From: Leucocoprinus leucothites
Lineage: Eukaryota; Basidiomycota; Agaricomycetes; Agaricales; Agaricaceae
Assembly: GCA_013368445.1 (NCBI GenBank)
Contig: JAACJO010000002.1
Coordinates: 2,356,001-2,420,000 of the forward strand
Direction of reading: 5' to 3'
DNA: 64,000 nt
Shown piece after piece: positions 1 to 11,273 of this stretch. Numbering within the stretch: the first letter of the stretch is position 1; each line of letters begins with the position of its first letter. Under the pieces are notes generated by a model. The model was not told the origin of the DNA. It saw nothing but the letters and a program-made list of their open reading frames with translations, and did no database searches. A program made the translations under genes and the position numbers.

Positions 1-634
1 ATATAGGAGGGTTTGAGGACGTAAGGAACGTAGCTCGGGGCACTGTTTACGCTGGCGTCAGAGGAAATATCGTGGGTTTGAAATACTATTGGCTTACAAG
101 AGAAACACCAAGTGCTTCTAGTAAACGAGGAATAGCAATATTCTTTTGCAGCACGTACTCCTTGATGAAAGAGGACATGCCTAGATATCCGGAACAATGA
201 GCGAACGCCACAGTCCCGTAGACGAGCCACTGACCGCGTTCTTTCAGGTGGTAAAGCATTGCTTTTACTTCCTGACTTGTCCACTCGGGCTCTCCCTCTT
301 TGGAAAAGGGAAAAAAGTCGCGTGAGTAGATTTATTCGAATATTGATCTTGATATTTGAGAATCACCTTCTGGGCTCGATTCAGGCGATTGTTTATCGTT
401 TCGTTGGCCATTTGACGTGCCGTCTGCATCATCATCTACGTAAACGGTCTCGGCAGTCTTTCCCTCCTGAGTTTTAGCAAGGACTTGCACAAGATCTTCC
501 ATGATTTCTTGGTCTATATCGACATCCTCTGAGGCCTCGAGAAATGCTTGAATTTGTAGAGTTAAAAGGCTTTCTTCATCGTCTGATTCAAGAGATGGCT
601 CTCGACTGGGGGATGGTTCACGGGTTTCCGACAT
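1..634 (-). CDS. Hypothetical protein, 5' part of gene (runs off left edge)
   Basis: I do not recognise the family. The ATG at 634 opens an acidic, serine-rich N-terminus starting MSETREPSPSREPSLESDDE. Exon 1 is 367-634, exon 2 is 98-297 and exon 3 is 1-51, still open at the window edge. Both introns have GT/AG ends (GTGATT...AAAG and GTAAGC...CCAG), and the reading phase is preserved across both, which is good evidence that this is one gene. The second exon encodes a more ordered part (EWTSQEVKAMLYHLKERGQW, then GTVAFAHCSGYLGMSSFIKE) that looks like a short helical domain. An ATG further upstream in the same open frame would add about 40 residues, but the 634 start has the cleaner acidic leader. 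The 3' part lies outside the window, so function cannot be assigned. Confidence 0.6.
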
Positions 635-1463
635 GATGATTCGGAACTTCTGGGGTATTTTGAAACCTAAAACTAGCCAATTGGTCTCACAAACTTGAAT
701 ACACCCGCACAGGGTTACAGATGAGTGGTTTGGAAAGAAACAAGTGAAAACCACACAGGTAGGGAGATAAACACGTCGGTCGGGGGTCTCTTATCTGCTA
801 TCTGCGAAACAATGCAGGTCGGTGAGCGCTTGGTTGCAAGATGGATAATACATACCCAAGATAGAAGTCGAAACGAGAATGCCAGAGCGTCAATATGGAG
901 GTGGCATACAGGCGCACACAAGAACAAATACAGCAGGGTGATTTCGCCGGCTGCCGATCAGTCAATCCATGCTGCAAGTTGAGATCCATCACTACTTTAG
1001 GCGGTAGATTTTATGAACGGATGTATTGATACTCGCGCTTCGTTGCTTCTTCACTTCGCACACGGTACACAACGGCTGTAACATCGTTGACTCTGTTGTC
1101 CGACTGCGAAAAACTCATTTTATGCGCCATTTTCTCCCAATTTTGCTACCTCAGGTTTCTTCGCGTGGCCTATACAATATCCCATCGGAAATTTCTACGT
1201 GCCACGTATAGAATGTGAGTTCAACATTTTGTCTATATGTCTTCATATTCACCATCTTATAATAGCCCCGTCGCTAATAAGCGACTGCCGCGTCATTGAA
1301 TATAATCCTTGTCAGGAGCAGGTCTTTACCTACAAAATTCCAAGTCGACAATTCAGTAGGGAATTCGGCTATTTACTGCTACTCCTTCGATTGTCTCTAC
1401 CTGGCTTTCCACAAGCATTTCAAGTACAACGCACGACGCGTAAACGGGACCCTAACCTCCAAC
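635..1463. other. Intergenic region between divergent genes
   Basis: This stretch of about 830 bp separates the minus-strand gene starting at 634 from the plus-strand gene starting at 1464. Short open frames occur on both strands, but none has splice-consistent continuation or recognisable domains. It most likely holds both promoters. I see no clear TATA box or repeat. Confidence 0.5.
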
Positions 1464-2449
1464 ATGCATAATCTATCGTCAAGTTATTCTCCTGTACACC
1501 GTGTTCAGTCGCGAATTATAAAGAACAAGGTGATTACGGCTCCCACATACTCGTTCACTCAGAAGACCACCACTATATCGGTATGTTTGGTACTCGAATC
1601 CAGGCCCAGTGATATCTGATAATTTCTACAGTATCCCTGGCCTCCAACTGTCACCGGTGTCGAGCGCATTGCACTGTCAGCTCAAGGCGACTTGCAAAGA
1701 GTGCTCTCGTTCGTTCGTTCGTTTACACTATCCTTCTTGTACTAACTATCTACCACAACAGCGCATTTTTTGCTCGGCCAATATCTATTGCCGTTATCTT
1801 CGAGAGAACACATTGGCAGCAGTCTCCAGGGACCACACCTGAACTGCTCAAGCATGTCAGCCCAGAAATCGTCACAGCAGCGTCTCCGAGCACACCTATA
1901 ATCCAGACTCGCCAAGTCCACCTTCAATGTTCAGGAAAGGTCGTGTGTAGAGCGACATCTACAGTGTACATGACTTCGCCAAATACAGCTCATCTCTTCC
2001 TCGTGGACAAATATGCCATCGGTCAAACCTTCCGACGTTTGGAGAAACTGCCGGTATTTGATCTCTTGTCTGTAGGACTCGGACCTTACAGCCAGGGTGA
2101 GCGTGGCACCTTTCATCCAAGTCCTGGCTGGTCGATGTCACCAGACGATCCAGCCGGAAGCAGAGAACTATGGCGTAGATACAAGCTCACGACGCCCGGG
2201 TTTCATTGCGAGATAGTGGAGGTTTTCCCTGATCGGGACATGTTTGTTCATGGGGAGGCTTGGCTTGACGACCGGGTAGCATATGCTACCGCTGGATATA
2301 ACCCTCCACTTATGAAGTCAAAATTTAGACTTCGGACATTGTGGTTTGCGGACTCTGCGCATGCGAGTTTCCTATTTGCCTTTGGGTTTTTTATCATACT
2401 ATTCTATGAGTTATCGTTTTTCGTCATGGGTAGCCGCAGTGTCTTATGA
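1464..2449 (+). CDS. Hypothetical protein with C-terminal membrane segment
   Basis: The model has three exons: 1464-1580, 1632-1708 and 1762-2449, encoding about 293 residues. Both introns are 51-53 bp with GT/AG ends, and the second has a CTAAC branch-like sequence. Phase is kept throughout. The central part contains conserved-looking blocks (YPWPPTVTGVERIALSAQGD; FARPISIAVIFER; LWRRYKLTTPGFHCEIVEVF; FPDRDMFVHGEAWL). A hydrophobic stretch of about 20 residues near the C-terminus (FLFAFGFFIILFYELSFFVM) predicts a tail anchor. I do not recognise the family. An enzyme-like soluble domain tethered to a membrane is possible, but that is inference. It is divergent from the acidic protein gene on its left and tail-to-tail with the histone H3 gene on its right. 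Confidence 0.7.
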
Positions 2450-2805
2450 ACGGTGGTACTCTATCAGGCTTAGACTAATCATATTGCATATTGTTTGATT
2501 ATAGTGCTCCCGATCATCCCTCCAACAAATCATTGCATTCCATTAGTGCTTTAGGCGAGCCGGAGCTATGATCCGTTAACCATCAAGCCATAAATAGATG
2601 AGCATAATAACATAACTAAATATGCTTTACAAACATGACCGGTAACCTGGGATACTCAAGAAATTCAAGAATCAAACGTTTGAATTTGACTAATGCATGT
2701 ATTGCATAAGACATAGGCATGAAGTGATACATATTATAAATACAATAGTGATTAGACTAAAGGAAATCGCAAACGAACAAAAGCAAAACAACGATGGGGT
2801 AAAGT

Positions 2806-4014
<1,209 letters not shown>

Positions 4015-4302
4015 AAGCCTTTTTGCATTATTCTTTTGGCATTGTATCTCTATTTGTATTTTGTACAATATAATTCCTACCGCTCGCAAATTGAGTTTGA
4101 CCGAAAATGCTTTAATTGTCGGATGTGTTTTTGAAATAGCAAGTTCTGATAACCAACGGAGCGATTGAAGGCATTCAATAATCCTTATTAATATATGTTG
4201 GGGGCTGAGGAGCAGATGAAACTGGACCTACATAATTGAGCGTTGCCAATGATATGAATATTGGATCCTGACCCTGTGCCAATTCGTTCTGATCTTTGCT
4301 AA

Positions 4303-4386
4303 GGGCACATGGTGTAGTTGGTTATCACGCTCGCTTAGCATATAGCTGATTGCGAGAGGTGTTGGGTTCAATTCCCAATGTGTCCA
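4303..4386 (+). tRNA. tRNA-Ala (AGC), with 10-nt intron
   Basis: The 84-nt sequence folds as a cloverleaf. The acceptor stem GGGCACA pairs with TGTGTCC (one G-T), followed by discriminator A. The anticodon stem CTCGC pairs with GCGAG, and the T stem TTGGG pairs with CCCAA. The anticodon AGC is at 4337-4339, followed by A37 and a short intron TATAGCTGAT at 4341-4350, the standard 37/38 position. Internal promoters fit the A box (TGGTGTAGTTGG) and B box (GGTTCAATTCC). A T-run at about 4388-4396 is a good Pol III terminator. An identical copy lies in inverted orientation at 4560-4643. Confidence 0.93.
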
Positions 4387-4559
4387 GTTTTTTTTTCCCC
4401 ATAGACCTGGCCTCTTACTGCCAATGAACCTACGAATCTTGGAGCCTGACTTTCTAGCTATAATTATCCGCAACCTCATCCCCAAACCTCATGTTCTGTA
4501 CAGATAGAAAGGAAGGCCATAAAGAAAAGCTGTTGAACATTTACAAGGTACAAAAAAAT

Positions 4560-4643
4560 TGGACACATTGGGAATTGAACCCAACACCTCTCGCAATCAG
4601 CTATATGCTAAGCGAGCGTGATAACCAACTACACCATGTGCCC
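4560..4643 (-). tRNA. tRNA-Ala (AGC), inverted identical copy
   Basis: This is a base-for-base reverse complement of the tRNA at 4303-4386, including the 10-nt intron (here 4596-4605) and anticodon AGC (4607-4609). Downstream on the minus strand, a run of seven T residues (plus-strand A-run just before 4558) can terminate Pol III. The two genes converge, with 173 bp between their 3' ends. The perfect identity points to recent duplication or ongoing gene conversion. Confidence 0.93.
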
Positions 4644-4850
4644 GACAACTTTAAGATGATTCGTACATCAATCTCCTTCGCACTCCTGCAAGGATAGGAG
4701 TTCAGTCTACCGAATGCTAGTTCATTAGTTCACATAATAATTGAGGGGGTACAGAGCAGATGTATGTAATCTAATACTGAAGTGACGATACAATGTAAAA
4801 GCGAGAGCAAAAGACAAGAAAGCGTCAGTAGCAACAGGAAAATAAAAGCT

Positions 4851-7800
4851 TCATTCCGCCACCTCTATCGCCTCATCCTCCGCGCCTGGCTCGTGATTTC
4901 TTAGCCGCATTTCTACTAGGAACTCCTTATCTCGAATAGCTTGTGACCACGAAGAGACAATATCATTGATGTAACGGCTTGACTGCATCAGACCTGCCAC
5001 CACAAATATGCCAGGATAAATATTCATGACTAGTCCGGGGGGTAGTGGTGTTAAAACCAAAGCGACGGACTGAAGAATCGATCAACTTACAGACAAACTT
5101 GTCGTCGGCGACGAGTGATGGGAATAAATACTGGAATGCCCGGAATAGAGCGCCAGGTAGGAGAATCATCCCCAACAATCCACCTGCGACAGGTACAATT
5201 ACCTCTTTGGTCGCTGAGATGGGATCTGGGCGCAGCCAGCCGTGCGTAACGATCTGTAGGGAATCTATAAGCGAAGAATGGGAAAATTAAGGAGTCAGCT
5301 CACATGATGGAGCCCTCTCGATATTCTAGAGTTTGGCTGTATCCGATGAGCGTGGAATGCAATCTTGACATAAAGTAGGCCGAGTGCCCAAGTATCAACG
5401 ATCCTTATTTTCGGTATAAGTGTTGGATGTAGAGCAAGTCGAGCAGGCAGTATAACGTATAATTCCATAACAAGAGCCACCAAGATAGGCAACAAAACGC
5501 CCAAGGTGACAACCATGTAAGAAATCTTTGCCAGCCAGAGCAGACCGCGTTTTACAACAAGCACCTTCAAATCGGCACGAGGGCCCTCAGGTGAACGACG
5601 ACGCTGCCTCCTTTTGTCAAGTCGATCAATAGCACGTCCGCATAGATAGCAGGCCACAAGGAGGTAGAATCCAAGAATGAGGGAGTATCCGTCGTGGACG
5701 TCACGTGATACGAAGAGCCTGAAGACACTCCTTCCAAGTGTAATTGGGAGCGCAACAGAAATGCCAAGAATGACGGCTCCGATGGCCCACATGGACAGAA
5801 TGAAGGCAAAAATGCGATAGCGAAATCCAGGGGGGATGTAGACGACTCTGTAGTCGAAGTGAATGTCGCGCTTGGCTTTCAAAGCTTCGGCGTTTTGAGC
5901 TTTGATTAATTCCTCAGCCGTCTTGTCGATTGGGTCTCCTGATTCTGTCACTTGCGCGGTAGCTCGCATGTCGCGTGGGAGAGCCAGGTTATCGGTCGCG
6001 GGAACGCGCCTGAAGGTGCCATCACGACGACTACTGAGCTCTGAATCATTGATGTCGGCACTAAACCACCTCCGTGGTGTGTACTGCTCCTCTGGTCTAT
6101 TTTCCCCGAAAAAGTACGAAGTGAGTCGGAGCCTCGTTGACAAATTCCTCCACACGACAGTGGCAAAATACTTGATCGCTCGTTTTGGCCGGAAATAATG
6201 CATGGTGTAAGGAAGAACGAGATGTAAAAATAGAAGGTCAATGGGAACATTTGACAGGGGTTCACTACCATAAACAAGGCATTAGACAACACGATACAGG
6301 AAGATCATCAACTCACCGATTCTTCCATCTGAACGGTAGGATAGATTTGTTGCCAAGAACCAGAAGACCCGCAACACTTCCTACAGCACAACAGACAACC
6401 ACAGAATATAGAATAGCGCTCATGAAGATCTTGCGTAGCTGGGTTAAAGTTGGCCGATCAAGGATGTCCCGTATCGGATGGGAGTTCTGATCCTGAGGAT
6501 CCTTGATAAACCACATCGCACCAGGACGCATCACAGCTCGACATCCAGACAAGAGCACAGCGAACGAATACCTAGAATAGCTGTTAGGGTTTGCATTTCG
6601 CTTTCAGCCGGGTAACGGGCGTACATAAACATGGTCCCGGCTATCCAATGATAGAACATAGCCGTAAGCGGCGCTTGAGCGAAGAACGCAATCCGAGACT
6701 GAAGGTTCGCCTCGGGAAAAAGCCACACCGTACATAGGTCGAGAACAATGCCACATCCCAGAGGGAATAGAACAAGCTCAATGAAGATAAATGCTGCAAC
6801 CTGATACACGATGGTCAGCACAAACTTGGCGCCACCGTTCGCTGAGCAGACATACCTTAATGACCAGAAGTTGCTGCCGAACGGCGTTGCGAACGGCTCT
6901 TGATGCCGTCCTCGCGTTACCAACGGTCAGGATATTCAAATACAATGCCAAGACAAGTGCCACAACGGAATAACCAAGACCAATGGCAAAGACCCGTTCG
7001 GCTGGTCCACTACCAACAGCCATGCGGTACCAGGCATCTTTAAACTTGATAACCCCAAGGCGAACTTCCTTCCCAAGAAGCGCAAAGTAGGGTTCCGTGG
7101 GACCAAGGTATAGAGGAAGCTTATCGAAAATTGTTTCTGTTGCTGCTGTTTCATTAAGAGGTGCTGATATGCCACTAAAGTACTCCACAGTTTCGTTGTA
7201 CTTAAAGAGAAATCAGTGGCAAGAACGTGGCAAAAAAGAAGAAAAGACGCAACAGTTCGATTCGCGAAGTTCAGGTATGTGGCCAACGTGTCCTCGCCAA
7301 GAGTTTTCTCTACCAATGATGTGGTAAACATGACGACTGGGCTTAGATGCTTCTTGAAAAAATCTTGGTAAAGGCGTTGTATGATGTAGATGACCAGGTC
7401 GACTTCAGGATCCGTAACAATGCGAATGAGTCGGATCGGCAAGTGTAAGATTTGGATTATTCGCTTGGGATTCAGCTGCAAAGAGAAACGGAAACGAAAT
7501 TGGAAGACTATCAGCCAAAAAGCTGAAGAAGACGTACCGATAGGAGGGCTACGCATTTGCCAATTGTGAAAGGAACCCAAACACCCAATCCAATAGCAGT
7601 ATCCAAGACAAAGATCATCAAAGCAGCCTAGTATCCCATGAACCTCGGTTCCACCAAGCCAACAAGTTGACTCACATTTTGGAAAACGCTGTAGATAGGA
7701 CCCCGCATTCCAATGGCTGTAACACTTTTAGCAAGGCTTCTAACTTAGGATATAGCGACCCACCTTCCAAGGCGCCTTCCATATCATCCTCAACGCCACC

Positions 7801-10078
7801 CTCTAGATCATCCGCCAAATCCTGAGGGATGCCGCCCTCCCCTTCCGCACCTTGCTCCCCTCTCCCGTTTATTTGCGCCGGATTGACGTCCGGTGCCGGC
7901 GCCGCTCCTTCAGCGTTCTGCTCCGGTACCTCTGGCACTTCCTCCACTTCAATCCCATCCCAGTGAGCATCATTCCATAATAGCTCATCCCCGTCTTCGT
8001 CTCCTTCCTCGTCTTCATCATCTTCCTCCTCCCTTCTAACTTCCACTTCCGGCTCGTTCTCCTGTGCTTCAGTATCAGGCTCGGGGTCATCGAGCTGTCG
8101 AGGCAGTCCTGATCCCGCTGAAGAGACGAAAGTATCGTCTTCGCCTGTATCGAAATAGTGGCTCATCTCCGCCTCGGGGTCGGAATCGACAGGTTCGCGG
8201 GCTGTATCATCGGAAGTTTCGACGAGGCCTCGATGCCGGCGCTCCGACCCGCTGACCCCTTGAGAAGAGCCCAAAGAAAAAAGTTGAGGGGAATTGTCTC
8301 TTTGCTCGCTGCTTCCATCGATGGCGTTGTAGGTTTGAGGTTGGGAAGATGCAACGACCTCGGGTCTACCTTCCAGATTGGTTTTATCACTGATTGGAGA
8401 GACTTGCTGAGGAGTAAGGAATGAGGCGGGAGATTTTCCTTTGACGTTCGCTCTTTGCTCCTGATTTAGCACGTCCTGAACAGATGGCTCGAGATGTTCA
8501 GTAGATTTTGATGGTCCAGCTTCAATGCCTAGCTCCTCGGGAGCACGATATGTAGCTAAACTAGGGGAGCCTAAGGGTGTCCGATTCGGGGTCAACGTGA
8601 ACAACGGTTCTTGTCCAGGAAATGCAGGGATGGAGGAGGGTAAAGGCGGTCGCCTTCCAAACGCTGAAGGAGTAAGAGGTTCGGTAGAGGAGCGAGATCG
8701 ATGGCTTGGGGTTACCAGTGAACTCAAGTTAGGCTCGGAAGGCGAGGCTTGGAACGTGAAGGGATAGACTGCATCGGATTTGTCGGGACCTGCAGGGTCG
8801 GATTTCGAAGGTAACGCTTGAATCGCCTTCGTGCTGAGCGATGCGTCTGTTGCCGAAGTAGGTCGAGAACGGGCTCTCCTCTTCACTCGTCCACCTTCGC
8901 TAGTTTCACCCTCGCTATCACTCCCAGCTCTTTCAACTCTCTTATTTTTCCTCCCGACCTCGGCGTGATGAACAATACCATTCTCACTCTCATTTCCCTC
9001 GACCTTGCCCTGTCCTTGAGCACCTTCGCCGTTGGGATTTTCATGATCCTCGGCAACGTCTGGGACCCCGATCACCTCCTGAAGTCTCTCTAGCGCTCGT
9101 AGAGCATCTTGCTGCCTTTGCTCCAACTCCGCAATTTGATTGAGTACATTTTGCGCTGCTGGAGGCGGGACTGGTTGTACTTGTGGTGGGGGGTCATTTG
9201 CGACTGGCGGCATGTCCGGAAAGAGCTCTTCATCCTCAAACACTCCAGGTCTCGCATTTTGAGATATCCATTCACGAAGCAGGAAAACTGCAACAAATGT
9301 GAGAACTATCAATGATGCGATAATTTGGCCTGTGAAGATATCGGCAGACAGAGCGAGCCAAATGGGATGTGAGGAGATTTTCCCGATCAACGTTTGTGGC
9401 GGGGGGACAGAAGACTCATAAGAAATTTTCCTGTAGTATTGTCCAGGATCATTACCAGGCGGTCTCTTCATGTTGCTGATGTACCATGCTCTGAACAACC
9501 AAAGTTGAACATCCACGAAAGGGACAAGATCGTTGGTTCAACTCACGTTGACTCGCCCATTGACAAATACATCCGCCAGGTCCATACTGTTACCCAAGGA
9601 AGTACGGCCAGCCAGATAATAGCAACTGCAATTGCTCGTAGCACAAAAAGGATTGCAAGAAAGCCATGCTGCGAGAGTCTGCGAGTGAGCAGCATCGTCG
9701 GCAGCCTCGAAGGCATATCAGTTGAATACACTAGTCAGGGATTCAGATATATTCAATGTAAATTCATTAGGAACCCCACCTTTTGTGAAGGAATATGGAT
9801 GTTTGCAGACATCGCACGTCTTCTTTTTGCTATGAGCAAGCCACGTTGTTAGACTGTTGTGAATAGTGAGCCACAATTTCGAAACGTATGCGTGCGACCA
9901 ACCAGTCCTGGTGGATATAACGGATTGTCCCCGAGCATTTGCAAGGATGGAATAGAGGTTGATCAGGTTCCGCGGGGGCGCTGCAAATCCGACATGTGTC
10001 TGCATGTACGAACTAAGTAAGGACACTTGTCCACAACTCAGTATATGATGACATACCCTGTTCCTCTGCTTCTTGCAT
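4851..10078 (-). CDS. Doa10/Ssm4 (MARCH6/TEB4)-type ER E3 ubiquitin ligase
   Basis: This large multi-pass ER/nuclear-envelope ubiquitin ligase acts in ER-associated degradation. The ATG at 10078 opens a short exon (10057-10078, MQEAEEQ). It is spliced to a RING-CH finger in exons 9903-9999 and 9780-9853: [30 protein letters not shown] and [16 protein letters not shown] supply the C4HC3 ligands. Two membrane segments follow (9547-9730 and the start of 7764-9490). Then comes a long acidic, low-complexity spacer encoded at about 7764-9250. After it lies the conserved block [15 protein letters not shown] and many hydrophobic segments (TEB4-like region, 7.7-5.3 kb). The tail ends at the stop at 4851. 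Every junction I checked keeps phase. The length is about 1,500 residues, similar to fungal homologues. Downstream exon boundaries between 7.6 and 5.0 kb are less exact than the N-terminal ones. Confidence 0.92.
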
Positions 10079-10309
10079 GGAGAATTACGGGAGATGAAAG
10101 CTCGAAAGGGCCAGGCCTTGAAAAAAGAGGATGCAAAGGTGAAGACACCTAACAGTCGGTGTTCTGAAAATGGGAGTCGCGTATGGATAAAAAGTGTTAG
10201 TGAGTGGTCTCTGTCCGTCAATGCAGAGCCTGCCGATGCTGTGAGGATATCATGTGACTTACATTCTCCAATTGGTTGATCCGTACTTACGTCATCTTAT
10301 CACTCAGCT

Positions 10310-11160
10310 ACTTACAGAGTCACTCATGATCAAAGCCCAAGCTCCGACCAAGCTCCCAAGAGTTCCAGTCGAACCAGGAGAGTGTTCAAACATCCATTCT
10401 ATATAAATACATTGTTCCTGTAACAGATAGGTGCACCCGGACTTTTTATACTCATTCAAAATTCTTTCAAATACACATGGAAATCTGGAATGGAACGGCC
10501 GGTGTCCTTAGTTCCAAGCCCGAAATTGCCAGCAAACACAGCCTGTAGTCAAACTTGGCTTCTGCTCCGTTGCCTTAGAACGTCATCGGACGCCAGTACG
10601 GCACTCAATGGCCTTATCATTGAGTTTGAACATTTTTGCTCCATCAAGTCAACTCCGACTTCTTCAGTACATTACCCTCGGCTTTGGGCTCACATTGTCT
10701 GGCATATGACTTGTGCAGCCGCGTTAATAATGTCAAAGGTCGCGAAAATTCGCATGATAAAATGATCTCCAGTCACTCACCACTATCTTTGGCAAATCAG
10801 CTGTATCATGCCTTTGAAAATTGCACATGGTGAGTAGCTATTTTTGGCCCCACATGCCCTAGAAGAAGCTCACCTTATATCAACCACAAGGTAGCCTGAT
10901 ATGGCTTCTTGTCCACTTAGAAACTCGAGAACACTACCAACCATCACACAGGCGCTCAAACAAGCGTTTGAGAGATGCCACCCTGGGTTTTTCGGTAGTA
11001 AAAAGGGTACCAGACCATGCGCCAACATGTCTTCTACTATATCGTGCTGCCTCATACAACAATACGCGCCACGCGCTCCTGCGATGTAAGAGCTCGTGGA
11101 TCATGCACTTGCCAGTAAAAACCCACGCTGAGCTTTCCGGACGGTGATTATCCCCCAGAG
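10310..11160 (-). CDS. Possible small membrane-protein gene, structure unresolved
   Basis: Several minus-strand open segments here look coding and can be joined in part. One runs from about 11160 (ALGSILWGIITVRKAQ) through 11055-10870 (DMLAHGLVPFLLPKNPGWHL, then VMVGSVLEFLSGQEAISGYL) into a further exon at about 10800 (VVDIRHDTADLPKIV), with GT/AG introns in phase. Downstream, frames with EHSPGSTGTLGSLVGAWAL lie at about 10310-10400, but I cannot connect them confidently. No family is recognised. It could be an intact gene with very small exons, two genes or a decaying gene. It lies head-to-head with the sedolisin gene at 11274. Confidence 0.3.
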
Positions 11161-11273
11161 AATGCTCCCCAGAGCTTCTGAAGTTGAATCACTTATATAC
11201 CGCTGCTTCGCTGGCAGATATACAGAGGCTCCTGCCACCTCATCAGTTCTCCACCTCTACTTCGTCCTCCCTG

